From: Plantactinospora mayteni
GTDB taxonomy: Bacteria > Actinomycetota > Actinomycetes > Mycobacteriales > Micromonosporaceae
Direction: 5' to 3'
Length of the DNA stretch: 64,000 nt
NCBI RefSeq assembly: GCF_016862935.1
Contig: NZ_BONX01000026.1
Span: 233,801 to 297,800 of the forward strand
A program made the position numbers and the translations under genes. The notes beneath the pieces are model-generated. The model worked only from the letters and a program-made list of their open reading frames with translations. It ran no database searches and was not told the origin of the DNA. Positions 40,865 to 49,013 of the stretch are shown piece by piece (the stretch's first letter is position 1; every line of letters starts with the position of its first letter).

Positions 40865-41542
40865 TCAGGTCGCGAGGCGCAGCCGCATCTCGACCTCGCC
40901 CACCCCGGGCGCGGCCCAGGCCACCCGTTCCGCCTCCTCCCGCTCCAGCCACGACCGCACCTCGCCGGTGAGCACCACGGTCCCCTCGTCGACCTCGATC
41001 TCGATCAGGTCGGCGTCGATGTCGATCCGCCGGGCGAGAGCGCTCCGGATGTCCCGCTTGAGGTCCTCCTCGCGCAGGTCGCCGACGGGCTGCACGGCGA
41101 CCAGGTTCGTCACCCCGCGTACCCCGGTCAGCCGGCGTAGGGCCCGCTCGGCGGCGCGCTTCTGGTCTCCCCGCTCGACCTCGCCGCGCAGCGTCAGCCA
41201 GCCGTTGGCGGCGGTCACCTCGATCCGGCCGATCGGCACGAAGGCGTCCCACTCCAGCGCCCGGCTCGCCGCCGTCGCGATGTCGGTGTCGGTGCGCTCG
41301 GCCGTACCCGACAGGCGTACCTCGATGTCGTTGGCGACCGCCCGGTTGCCCCGGATCCGGTGCGCGATCCGCTCCGCGGCCCACTTCTTCGCGTAGCTGT
41401 CCACCCAGCCGGTCAGGGTCACGATGCCGCCGGAGACCGACACGCCGACCTCGCTGGCCCGTACCCGGGCGTCCCAGGCCAGCTCGGCCAGGACGTCGCG
41501 CTGGATGTCGGTGTCGCTGCGCGCCATGGTCGCGGTACTCAT
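40865..41542 (-). CDS. Triple BON domain protein
   Basis: A 225-residue protein with three BON domains (about 15-80, 90-155, 160-225), each with the pattern I-x-V-x-x-G-x-V-x-L-x-G-x-V: VSVSGGIVTLTGWVDS, IEVTAANGWLTLRGEVE and EVDEGTVVLTGEVRSW. There is no signal peptide or membrane helix, so it would act in the cytoplasm although BON domains are known for phospholipid binding at envelopes. ATG 41542 has GGGGAGGAG 8 nt upstream. Repeated BON proteins like this are often stress-induced. It is co-directional with the glycosyltransferase gene, and a 35-bp palindrome lies about 80 bp upstream of the start. Confidence 0.85.
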   Translation of the reverse strand: MSTATMARSDTDIQRDVLAELAWDARVRASEVGVSVSGGIVTLTGWVDSYAKKWAAERIAHRIRGNRAVANDIEVRLSGTAERTDTDIATAASRALEWDAFVPIGRIEVTAANGWLTLRGEVERGDQKRAAERALRRLTGVRGVTNLVAVQPVGDLREEDLKRDIRSALARRIDIDADLIEIEVDEGTVVLTGEVRSWLEREEAERVAWAAPGVGEVEMRLRLAT

Positions 41543-41619
41543 CGGCCGCTCCTCCCCGGGTGCTCGCGGTCGTCGGCCGGCGGCCGGATCGGTCCTGCCA
41601 GGCCAACCCCGATATTCGC

Positions 41620-41654
41620 CCTGGTCGGGGTGAGCCAGGCTCACCCCGACCAGG
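41620..41654. repeat. Perfect 35-bp palindrome, candidate operator
   Basis: CCTGGTCGGGGTGAGCC (41620-41636), one central A, then the exact complement (41638-41654), 78 bp upstream of the BON gene start. Such a long, nearly spacer-free palindrome suits a protein-binding site or cruciform better than a terminator. Confidence 0.7.
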
Positions 41655-41690
41655 TGAAGCGGGACCGGGCCGCACAGCGCGGGAAAGGAG

Positions 41691-41739
41691 GAGCGGCGGG
41701 CGACCTGACCAACCCCCTTGGTCATGTCGCCCGCCGCTC
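41691..41739 (-). terminator. Strong hairpin terminator of the HtrA gene
   Basis: 22-bp arms at 41691-41712 and 41718-41739 with a single mismatch and a CCCCC loop, 64 bp downstream of the HtrA stop. No U-run, but very stable. Confidence 0.8.
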
Positions 41740-41802
41740 TGGGGAGGAGGCTTACTTCCGTCGTGCGGAAGGTCTGCCCGGAAGCGTACGGTCGCTCTTT
41801 CC

Positions 41803-43572
41803 TTACGACGTTTCGGCGAGCGTCACGGTTGCCGTCTTTTCGACTCCGTTTCGGGTGTACGTCACCTGCACCTGGTCACCCACCTTGCCGGCCTGTACGG
41901 CCCCGACCAGATCGTCAGCATCGCCGACCTTCGTGTCGCCGAACTGGGTGACCACGTCGCCCTGCTGGAGACCGGCCTTGGCGGCCGGGCTGTCCGGCAC
42001 GACCCCGCCGATCAGCGCCCCGCCGTTCTCGGCCGGGCTGACCTGGACCCCGAGCGACGGGTGGCTGACCTTCTCGCCGCGCTGGAGCGCCTCGGCGACC
42101 GCGGTCGCCTTGTTGCTCGGGATGGCGAAGCCGACACCGATGTTGCCGCTGCCCTGACCGGCGGTGAGGATCGCGGTGTTGATGCCGATCACCTCCGCGT
42201 TGGTGTTGACCAGCGCGCCGCCGGAGTTGCCCGGGTTGATCGGGGCGTCGGTCTGCAACAGCCCGGAGATCGAGCTGGCGCCGCCCTGCTGCTGCGGCTG
42301 CTCGAACGGGTTCTGCTGCTCGCCCTCGCTACCGGCCCGGATGGTCCGGTCCCGGGCGCTGATGATGCCGGCGGTCACCGACCCCTGGAGGCCGAGCGGG
42401 CTGCCCAGCGCCAGGACCTGGTCGCCGACCTGCATCGCGTCGCTGTCGCCGAACTTCGCGGGGGTCAACCCGGAGACCCCCTCGGCCTTCACCACGGCCA
42501 GGTCGGTCTTCGGGTCGGTGCCGGTGACCTTCGCGTCGACGTTCTTGCCGTCGGCGAAGAACACCTTGACGGTACCGCCGTTCGCGGCGGCCACCACGTG
42601 GTTGTTGGTCAGCACGAAGCCGTCGGCGCTCATCACCACGCCCGAGCCCTCGGTGTTGCCGGTGCTGATCGACACCACGCTGTCCTGCACCTGGGCGGCG
42701 ATCTTCGGCAGGTCGGCCGAGTTGATCACGGGGGCCGCCGAGTAGGTCCGGTTGGTCACCGTCGGCGAGTCGTCCAGGGCCGTCGCGATCGCCCCGCCGG
42801 CCAGGCCGGAGCCGACCATCAGAGCCAGCGCGGCCACACCGATCGCCGCCGCCCGGCCGACCCGGCCCGGGCCGGAGGACGAGGGTGCCGGAGTGCCCGG
42901 GGTGGCCCAGGGCGGCGGCACCGGGCCGCCGAGGTGCGGTGGCTGGGGCGGCGCCCCGGCACCGGGATGCCCCGGCGTCCAGGGCGACTGGGGCTGACCA
43001 CCCGTCGGTACCTGCCACGGGCTGTTGCCGGCCTGCGCCGGAACGCCACCGGTCCGGCCGGTCGGCGGCATGCTGTACGGCTGACCGGAGGCGGGCGCCG
43101 CGCCGTACTGGCCGGTGCCGTAGGGCTGCCCGGTGGTGGGGGCGGCGGCGTGGGGGTTGCCGCCGTAGGGCTGTCCGGAGGCTGGCGTACCACCGTAGGG
43201 CTGGCCCGAGGCCGGCGCTCCCGCGTACGGCTGGCCGGAGGCCGGCACCCCGCTGTAGGGCTGCTCGGCGCTCGGCCGCGCCGCTCCGTACGCCCCGGCA
43301 CCGTACGCTTCGGCGGCGGCGGGCGGTACGGCGGTCGACGACTCGGACCGCTCGCCGGCCGGGGTGCCGTCCGAGGCACCGGTGGCGGCGAAGCTGGCGG
43401 TCGAGCCGGTGTAGCCGGCGGGACTGGCGGCGGCCGGGTCGGCCGGGTCGGCGGTGGAAGCGCCGGAGTCGGACTGCCCGCGATCGTCGCGCGGCAGCTC
43501 GGCGGTGGGGTGCGAGTGCTCGCGGTCGGCGGTCACCGGCCGCCGCTGCGGGTCGGTCTCGAAGTCGCTCAT
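41803..43572 (-). CDS. HtrA/PepD-type membrane serine protease with PDZ domain
   Basis: A 589-residue protease. Residues 1-235 are cytoplasmic and disordered, with ASGQPYGG-type repeats (about 100-170); one membrane helix spans 239-263; the trypsin-like domain has His325 (TNNHVV), Asp357 (KTDLAVV) and Ser450 (GNSGGAL); a PDZ domain spans about 500-585. The active site would face outside, for envelope protein quality control. ATG 43572 follows AAGGTAAGGA. It lies 62 bp behind the histidine kinase gene, the same order as mprA-mprB-pepD of mycobacteria. Its upstream region carries three 11-bp-spaced half-sites matching those before the response regulator. Confidence 0.93.
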   Translation of the reverse strand: MSDFETDPQRRPVTADREHSHPTAELPRDDRGQSDSGASTADPADPAAASPAGYTGSTASFAATGASDGTPAGERSESSTAVPPAAAEAYGAGAYGAARPSAEQPYSGVPASGQPYAGAPASGQPYGGTPASGQPYGGNPHAAAPTTGQPYGTGQYGAAPASGQPYSMPPTGRTGGVPAQAGNSPWQVPTGGQPQSPWTPGHPGAGAPPQPPHLGGPVPPPWATPGTPAPSSSGPGRVGRAAAIGVAALALMVGSGLAGGAIATALDDSPTVTNRTYSAAPVINSADLPKIAAQVQDSVVSISTGNTEGSGVVMSADGFVLTNNHVVAAANGGTVKVFFADGKNVDAKVTGTDPKTDLAVVKAEGVSGLTPAKFGDSDAMQVGDQVLALGSPLGLQGSVTAGIISARDRTIRAGSEGEQQNPFEQPQQQGGASSISGLLQTDAPINPGNSGGALVNTNAEVIGINTAILTAGQGSGNIGVGFAIPSNKATAVAEALQRGEKVSHPSLGVQVSPAENGGALIGGVVPDSPAAKAGLQQGDVVTQFGDTKVGDADDLVGAVQAGKVGDQVQVTYTRNGVEKTATVTLAETS

Positions 43573-43605
43573 GTCCTTACCTTGCCCCCTCGCTCTGCGA
43601 CCTAC

Positions 43606-43633
43606 CTTGAGTCCGCCTGGATATTGGCTGAGA
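43606..43633 (-). promoter_or_regulatory. Response-regulator tandem half-sites upstream of htrA
   Basis: Plus-strand hexamers CTTGAG (43606), CTGGAT (43617) and CTGAGA (43628) repeat every 11 bp. On the coding strand they read TCTCAG-N5-ATCCAG-N5-CTCAAG, ending 34 bp before the HtrA start, exactly the offsets seen upstream of the response regulator gene. Confidence 0.65.
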
Positions 43634-43634
43634 A

Positions 43635-45242
43635 TCACTCTACGTCGATTGATTCGGCAATCTCCGGATCCTCGGAGACCTCCGGTGCGCGCGGCAGCCG
43701 GACCCGGAAGGTCGCACCGCCGCCCGGGGTGTCGACCACCTCGACGCTGCCGTTGTGCCCCGCCACCAGGGCCGCGACGATGGCCAGCCCGAGCCCGGTA
43801 CTGACCCCGCCACCCGCCGCTCGGGTACGCGCGGCGTCCGCCCGGTAGAACCGCTCGAAGACCCGCTCGGCCTGCTCCGGCGATAGCCCCGGACCGGTGT
43901 CGGCGACCTCGATCACCGCATCGTCCCGCTCGGCCCGTACCCGCAGCGTCACCGCCGCCGTCGGCGGGGTGTGGGTGAGCGCGTTGGTCATCAGGTTGCC
44001 GAGCACCTGCCGCAGCCGGGCGTCGTCGCCGAGTACCACCAGGGAGCCGGCCCCCGGCTCGATCTCCAGGCTGATGGAGCGGTCCGGCGCGACCACCTTG
44101 GCGGCCTGCACCGCGTCGCTGGCCAGCACCGACAGCTCCACCGGCGCCAGGGTGAGCGGCCGTTCCCGGTCGAGCCGGGCCAGCAGCAGCAGGTCCTCGA
44201 CGAGCAGCCCCATCCGGGCCGCCTCGTCCTCGATCCGGCGGATCAGCCGGGCGGTGTCCTCGGGCGACCCGGCGGCACCCTGCCGGTAGAGCTCGGCGAA
44301 GCCCCGAATGGTGGTCAGCGGGGTACGCAGTTCGTGCGAGGCGTCCGCGATGAACTGCCGCATCCGCTCCTCGGAGCGCAGCGCCCGGGACTCGGACGCC
44401 TGGGCGGCGAGCGCGGCGTTGCGGGCCGCCGTCGCCGCGCTGCGGGCGTTCGTCTCGGCCGCCCGGGCGGCCGACTCCGAGGCGGCCCGCGCGGTGAAGG
44501 CCACCTCGATCTGGCTGAGCATCGCGTTCAACGCCCGGGAGAGCCGGCCGAGTTCGGTTTTCGCCTCCGCCTCACCCGGCTCGGGATCGGGTATCCGTCT
44601 GGAGAGGTCGCCGCCGGCGATGGCGGCCGTGGTCCGCTCGATCTCCACGAGCGGTTTCAGACTGGTACGCACGATCGCCGCCCCCGCCGCGGCAAGCGTG
44701 ATCAACACCGAGCCGCCGACGAGTACGTCGATCCAGATCAGTTCCTTGACCGCCAGGTCGACGTCGGTCAGGTGCTGCCCGACCGCCAGGAAGGTGCCGC
44801 TCGGCCACTGCACGACCATCATCCGCCAGCGGAACCTGTGGTCGGTCGACGAGACGGTGAAGAAGTCGCCCCCGGCGTGCTGCTCGTACCAGTTGGCGTC
44901 GTTGAGCGCGGGCAGGTTGTTCTCGTTCAGCGTCCGGTCGTAGAGCGGGTTGAAGATGCCGACCTCCCGGTCGGCCCGCACGATCAGGTAGTCGGTCGGC
45001 AGCGCGCTGCGGCCGGCCGCCACGTCTTCGTAGAGGCGCTGGACCTGCTGCGCGTCCGCGTCCCGGGCGAAGCTCGCCAGTTCGTCGTCGATCCGGCCGA
45101 CCAGATAGCTGCGCAGGAAGAAGGCGGTCATCACGCTGATCACCACCAGCGCGGCGGCGACCAGCACGAGCACGGAGGCGACCAGTTTGACCCGTAGCGG
45201 CGTGGCGCGGAGCCGCCCCTTCAGCGGCAGGGCGACATTCAC
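43635..45242 (-). CDS. Sensor histidine kinase (MprB/TcrY-like)
   Basis: A 535-residue membrane kinase. TM1 about 18-43, an extracellular sensor of about 130 residues, TM2 about 170-191, HAMP about 192-245, an Ala-rich coiled extension (246-290), HisKA with His303 in FIADASHELRTPLT, and HATPase boxes N (NLMTNALTHTP), G1 (VADTGPGLS) and G2 (GLGLAI). GTG 45242 overlaps the response regulator stop by four bases. With the upstream regulator and downstream HtrA protease it forms an envelope-stress module of MprAB-PepD type; the stimulus is probably misfolded envelope protein or surfactant, by analogy. Confidence 0.92.
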   Translation of the reverse strand: MNVALPLKGRLRATPLRVKLVASVLVLVAAALVVISVMTAFFLRSYLVGRIDDELASFARDADAQQVQRLYEDVAAGRSALPTDYLIVRADREVGIFNPLYDRTLNENNLPALNDANWYEQHAGGDFFTVSSTDHRFRWRMMVVQWPSGTFLAVGQHLTDVDLAVKELIWIDVLVGGSVLITLAAAGAAIVRTSLKPLVEIERTTAAIAGGDLSRRIPDPEPGEAEAKTELGRLSRALNAMLSQIEVAFTARAASESAARAAETNARSAATAARNAALAAQASESRALRSEERMRQFIADASHELRTPLTTIRGFAELYRQGAAGSPEDTARLIRRIEDEAARMGLLVEDLLLLARLDRERPLTLAPVELSVLASDAVQAAKVVAPDRSISLEIEPGAGSLVVLGDDARLRQVLGNLMTNALTHTPPTAAVTLRVRAERDDAVIEVADTGPGLSPEQAERVFERFYRADAARTRAAGGGVSTGLGLAIVAALVAGHNGSVEVVDTPGGGATFRVRLPRAPEVSEDPEIAESIDVE

Positions 45243-45943
45243 GCCGCCGGCTTGCGGAGCACGTAACCGACCCCGCGCAGGGTGTGGATCAGCCGGGGCT
45301 GGGTGGTGTCGATCTTGCGCCGCAGGTAGGAGATGTAGGACTCCACGATGTTGTCGTCGCCCCGGAAGTCGTAGTTCCAGACGTGGTCCAGGATCTGCGC
45401 CTTGGAGAGCACCCGGTTGGCGTTGAGCATCAGGTAGCGCAGCAGCTTGAACTCGGTAGGCGAGAGCTGCACCCGCTTGCCGGCCCGGTGCACCTCGTGG
45501 GTCTCCTCGTCCAGTTCCAGGTCGGCGAAGGTGAGCCGGGACGGCGCGTGCTCGCCGGTCGCGGTACGCCGCAGCACCGCCCGGATCCGCGCGGTCAGCT
45601 CCTCCAGGCTGAACGGCTTGGTGACGTAGTCGTCCCCGCCCAGGGTCAGCCCCCGGATCTTGTCGTCGGTCGCGTCCCTGGCGGTGAGGAAGACCACCGG
45701 GGTACGCGTGCCGCCCTCGCGGAGCAGCCGGATCACCTCGAAGCCGTCGAGGTCGGGCAGCATGACGTCGAGCACGACCAGGTCGGGTCGCCGCTCCTTC
45801 GCCGCGCTGACCGCCGCGCTTCCACTGGTGGCGGTGGCCACGTCGAAGCCGGCGAAGCGCAGGCTGGCGGAGAGCAGCTCGAGAATGTTCGGATCGTCCT
45901 CGACGACGAGTAGCCGTGCCTCGCTCTGCGTTGTCGCTGCCAT
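45239..45943 (-). CDS. OmpR-family response regulator (MprA-like)
   Basis: A 234-residue regulator. The receiver domain (8-122) has the acidic pocket VVEDDPN, the phospho-acceptor Asp in LVVLDVMLPDLDG, Thr/Lys in VFLTARD and VTKPFS. The C-terminal winged-helix domain (about 138-232) has LSPTEFKLLRYLMLNANRVL and closes HTLRGVGYVLRKP. ATG 45943. The stop overlaps the kinase start (GTGA). Three direct 11-bp-period CTGA hexamers 34-61 bp upstream suggest autoregulation. First gene of the regulator-kinase-HtrA unit. Confidence 0.94.
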   Translation of the reverse strand: MAATTQSEARLLVVEDDPNILELLSASLRFAGFDVATATSGSAAVSAAKERRPDLVVLDVMLPDLDGFEVIRLLREGGTRTPVVFLTARDATDDKIRGLTLGGDDYVTKPFSLEELTARIRAVLRRTATGEHAPSRLTFADLELDEETHEVHRAGKRVQLSPTEFKLLRYLMLNANRVLSKAQILDHVWNYDFRGDDNIVESYISYLRRKIDTTQPRLIHTLRGVGYVLRKPAA

Positions 45944-45976
45944 CTGGCCATCATCCGCGCCTCCGCTGCGGCTCGG

Positions 45977-46004
45977 CTGAGCATCCCCTGAAAACTTTCT
46001 GAGA
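45977..46004 (-). promoter_or_regulatory. Tandem half-sites upstream of the response regulator
   Basis: CTGAGC (45977), CTGAAA (45988) and CTGAGA (45999), exactly 11 bp apart; on the coding strand TCTCAG-N5-TTTCAG-N5-GCTCAG. One-helical-turn direct repeats are the usual target of OmpR-family dimers, and mycobacterial MprA is reported to bind two loosely conserved 8-bp direct repeats within 19 bp. Confidence 0.7.
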
Positions 46005-46159
46005 GCACCTCGGCCCGCATTGCACCCGCGACGGCACCACCCGCCGCCCGGTGAGCGGAACAGCCGGCGGAGTCAGCGGGACCCGTGCTGCCGTCGGCCA
46101 AGTCGACGGCGACGGCGCGACCCGGCGGGTCAGCAGGACAGCCGGCGCAGTCGACGGGG

Positions 46160-46894
46160 TCAGCGGAGCAGCCGGCGCAACCCGTCCAGCGCCCCGTGCA
46201 GCACCCGGGCCGCCGTACGCAACTGGGCCTCGGTGAACCGGCCGCTGCGGGCCAGCGCCCGTACCTCGGTCACGAAGAGCAGCAGTTGCCGGTCGAACTC
46301 GGCAGCCGGATCATCGGCGTCCCCCTGCGCCGCCGACCAGCCGCCCGGCGCCTGTTCCCCGGCACGCGCCCCCGCCGACCAGCCGCCCGGGGTCTGCTCC
46401 CCGGCACCTGCCCCGGCCGACCAGCCGCCGCCGGCCGCTCCGTCACCCGCCGCCGCCCCTGGGGATGCCGCCTCCGGGGCGGATCTCCGGTCACCCCGGC
46501 GGGTCTCCCGGACGGCGGCCCGCAGCTCCTGCTTCAGGTCCCGCACCGAGCCGCGTACCTCGGAGCGGATCTCACCGGCCAGCTTCGCCAGGTCGGAGAC
46601 CGAAGCCCGGATCTCCGACTCCAGGCTGGTCACCTCGTCGGCCCGCTGCCGCAGCTCGGCCCGGCCCGCCTCGGTGATCTGGTAGACCTTCCGGCCGCCG
46701 ACGGCGTCGTGCGTGACCAGCCCCTCGGCCTCCAACCGGGCAAGGCGGGGATAGATGGTACCGGCGCTCGGCGCGTACAGGCCGAGGAAGCGCTCCTCCA
46801 GCAGCCGGATCAGCTCGTAGCCGTGTTTCGGGCCGTCGTCCAGGAGTTTGAGCAGATAGAGCCGGAGCCGGCCGTGGCCGAACACCGTCGTCAT
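46160..46894 (-). CDS. PadR family transcriptional regulator
   Basis: A 244-residue repressor. The N-terminal winged-helix domain (about 8-82) has LYLLKLLDDGPKHGYELIRLLEERF and AGTIYPRLARLEAEGLV, typical of PadR. A coiled region (85-130) and a low-complexity insert with GGWSAGAGAGEQTP/GGWSAGARAGEQAP repeats (about 155-190) lie before a C-terminal helical domain. ATG 46894 is 7 bp behind the DUF4097 gene, the common actinomycete pairing of a PadR repressor with the gene it controls. The palindrome at 47798-47815 upstream of DUF4097 is its likely operator. Confidence 0.9.
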   Translation of the reverse strand: MTTVFGHGRLRLYLLKLLDDGPKHGYELIRLLEERFLGLYAPSAGTIYPRLARLEAEGLVTHDAVGGRKVYQITEAGRAELRQRADEVTSLESEIRASVSDLAKLAGEIRSEVRGSVRDLKQELRAAVRETRRGDRRSAPEAASPGAAAGDGAAGGGWSAGAGAGEQTPGGWSAGARAGEQAPGGWSAAQGDADDPAAEFDRQLLLFVTEVRALARSGRFTEAQLRTAARVLHGALDGLRRLLR

Positions 46895-46901
46895 CTCGTC
46901 C

Positions 46902-47720
46902 TCACTCCGCCGACCGCCGGGCCAGCAGCACGATGCTTCCGGACATGGTGGTCGCGCGGAGACTACCGCCCCCGGCGCCGAGGGTCCCCCGGCGGTCGCT
47001 CGCCCAGCTCGGCACGGCGCCCGGTTCGAGTTGGGGGAAGTCGGTGGTGATCTGCCCCGATGTGGTGTGCAGGTGCACGTCGAGGTCGCTCTCCTCGGGC
47101 ACCCGTACGGTCACGCTGCCCGTGGTCGCGCCGAGTTGGATCTCGCTCCGGCCCGGGTTGCCGAGGTCACAGGTGATCGCCCCGGAAACCGTACTGGCCC
47201 GGACCCGTTCGGCGGTCCCCCCGGCCAGGATCAGCTCACCGGAGACCGTCTCCATGGTCAGGTCGCCGGAGACGCCGAGCGCCTCCACCGGCCCCGAGAC
47301 CAGCCGCGCACTGGTCTGTCCCGCGAGCCCCATCAGGGTGACCTGGCCGGCCGTCACGTCCACCTCGGTCGTCTCGGCCAGCCCGGAGGCGACCACCGCG
47401 CCCTCGTGCAGCCGCAGGTCCACCCGCACCCGCGCCGGTACGCCGATCGAGATCTCGGGCCCGGCGGCCAGCCCGAACCGGCGCAGCAGGAAGGTCCAGT
47501 TCCGGAAGGTCCAGTTCCGGAACGTCCGGTGCCGGACGGACAACGTGCCGTCCCGGTGCTCGACGACCAGGCGCTGCCGGTCGGTCCGGGTGATCTCGAT
47601 CCGGGCCGGGCCGTCAGTGCCGACCACGTTGACCCGGCCGGAGTTGAGCCGGACGACGAGCCGGACGACCGGTTCGGTGAGGGTCAGCCGGCGCGGCCTG
47701 TCCACGGTCCAGCTCGGCAT
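46902..47720 (-). CDS. DUF4097 beta-helix-like protein
   Basis: A 272-residue protein made of short beta repeats (VDVTAGQVTLMGLAG, VRASTVSGAITCDLGN, LHTTSGQITTDF, LRATTMSGSIVL), the DUF4097/adhesin-like fold. No signal peptide. A duplicated RNWTFRNWTF segment (about 65-78) is encoded by a 15-bp direct repeat containing TTCCGGAA. ATG 47720. It is the first gene of a unit with PadR; proteins of this family are often linked to lipoteichoic-type or antimicrobial-stress regulation, but function is unknown here. Confidence 0.85.
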   Translation of the reverse strand: MPSWTVDRPRRLTLTEPVVRLVVRLNSGRVNVVGTDGPARIEITRTDRQRLVVEHRDGTLSVRHRTFRNWTFRNWTFLLRRFGLAAGPEISIGVPARVRVDLRLHEGAVVASGLAETTEVDVTAGQVTLMGLAGQTSARLVSGPVEALGVSGDLTMETVSGELILAGGTAERVRASTVSGAITCDLGNPGRSEIQLGATTGSVTVRVPEESDLDVHLHTTSGQITTDFPQLEPGAVPSWASDRRGTLGAGGGSLRATTMSGSIVLLARRSAE

Positions 47721-47797
47721 GGCGACTCCCCGGGTACTGGCCGGTCCGGCCGACGGGAGCCGCAGGCACGGACGGCGGAGGTGCGTCCTGCCACGAT

Positions 47798-47815
47798 AAC
47801 GCGATACATCGCGTT
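47798..47815. promoter_or_regulatory. Palindromic PadR-type operator
   Basis: AACGCGAT-AC-ATCGCGTT, perfect 8-bp arms, 78 bp upstream of the DUF4097 start. Its AT-rich centre and dyad length fit a PadR dimer site. Confidence 0.65.
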
Positions 47816-47942
47816 TCCGGAACGCCCGTCCGGCCACCCGGGAGCGCAGTTCCGGAACGCCCGTCGGCCGACCCGGCAGCACCGGGCGTTTCCGGAACAC
47901 CGGTCCGGCCGACCCGGGGAGCACCGTTCCGGAACGCCTCTC
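47815..47942. repeat. Imperfect minisatellite with TTCCGGAA cores
   Basis: TTCCGGAA occurs at 47815, 47850, 47890 and 47927 (steps of 35, 40 and 37 bp), each followed by an ACGCC/ACACC and GTCCGGCC-like stretch. It fills the gap between the DUF4097 promoter and the acyltransferase gene; two more cores (47500, 47515) lie inside the DUF4097 gene. Confidence 0.75.
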
Positions 47943-47962
47943 CGGGCGGCCCGGCGAGGGTG

Positions 47963-49006
47963 TCAGGCAGCCAGCTCCAGTGGTACCCCGCCGGCCGGAC
48001 GCTCCGGCGGGGCCGTGGGACCGGTCGCGCGTACCGCCGACTCGGCCGCCGTGGCCAGCCGGCGCCGGTCCGTCGGACCGTCGGACCACGGCTCGTCGAT
48101 CGCGGTCAGGGTCACCACCAGACCGCGCAGCGCCAGTACCCGGCGTACCGAGGTGTAGAGGCTCTCCTCGGCCAGGAAGGCCGCCGCCGTGGTGTCGGCG
48201 CCCCGGACCGCGCCGGCCGCCCGGCGTCGGGCAGGGAACGCGATGCGGTAGCCGAGGTGCACCGGCACCACCGGGGCCGCCGCGTCGACGGCGGCCTGGA
48301 ACATCGCCGGACGGAACCGGACCGCCCAGCCACAGCTTCCGGTCGCCCGGGGCACGCCGCACCAGGTCGTACCCTCGGGAAAGACCGCGACCACCCCGTC
48401 GGCGCGCAGCACGTCCGCCACCTCGGCCACGGTCTGTGGCAGGGTGCGCGGCCGGGTCCGGTCGATGAAGATGGTGCCGCCGAGCGCCGCCAGCGGCCCG
48501 ATCAGCGGCCAGTTCCGCACCTCGTGCTTTGCCAGCAGCCGGGCCGGGGTCACGGCGAGGATCGTCACCACGTCGAGCCAGGAGACGTGGTTGGCCACCA
48601 GCAGCGCCCGCCGCAGCGGCGGCCGGCCCCGCACGTCGAGCCGGATCCCACCGGCCCGCAACACGCTGCGGGCCCAGGCCCGCCCGGCGGCCTGCCGACC
48701 GGACCGGGGAAGTACCGGCAGCACCGGGAGCAGCACCCCGCCGAAGAGCAGGGCGCCGACCAGTGCCACCAGCCGACCCAGTTGGCGCGGTCCGGAGGCC
48801 CTCGGCGTCTGGCCCGGGTCGGGCAGGCAGGCCGGCCCGCAGATCGAGTGCGGCCGCCAGAGCGATCCACTGGCGTGCGCCGCCGCGAGCCGGTCCGGGG
48901 TGGTCGGGGTTCGGGTGTCCACCCGTCCGGGCCGGTCCGGGACCGTGCGGGTACGGGTGTCCACCGGTCCGGGCCGGTCCGGGACCGTGCGGGTACGGGT
49001 GTTCAC
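47963..49006 (-). CDS. Lysophospholipid acyltransferase (PlsC family, probable OlsA-type)
   Basis: A 347-residue acyltransferase. The PlsC domain has NHVSWLD (His-x4-Asp) and FPEGTTW, with a hydrophobic helix before it (about 70-88). GTG 49006 overlaps the stop of the upstream N-acyltransferase gene (GTGA), supporting this start, although it adds an odd N-terminal repeat of 14 residues (VDTRTRTVPDRPGP) copied about 2.4 times. With an OlsB-like first enzyme it would add the second acyl chain to lyso-ornithine lipid (OlsA role). Membrane-associated; the activity is inferred from the gene pair. Confidence 0.85.
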   Translation of the reverse strand: MNTRTRTVPDRPGPVDTRTRTVPDRPGRVDTRTPTTPDRLAAAHASGSLWRPHSICGPACLPDPGQTPRASGPRQLGRLVALVGALLFGGVLLPVLPVLPRSGRQAAGRAWARSVLRAGGIRLDVRGRPPLRRALLVANHVSWLDVVTILAVTPARLLAKHEVRNWPLIGPLAALGGTIFIDRTRPRTLPQTVAEVADVLRADGVVAVFPEGTTWCGVPRATGSCGWAVRFRPAMFQAAVDAAAPVVPVHLGYRIAFPARRRAAGAVRGADTTAAAFLAEESLYTSVRRVLALRGLVVTLTAIDEPWSDGPTDRRRLATAAESAVRATGPTAPPERPAGGVPLELAA

Positions 49007-49013
49007 TGGTCCG
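48913..49013. repeat. 42-bp tandem repeat across the OlsB/PlsC junction
   Basis: Copies start at 48913, 48955 and 48997 (the third partial), opening GGGTGTCCACC. The last copy contains the OlsB stop and the PlsC start, so the start region of the acyltransferase gene itself was amplified. Confidence 0.85.
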
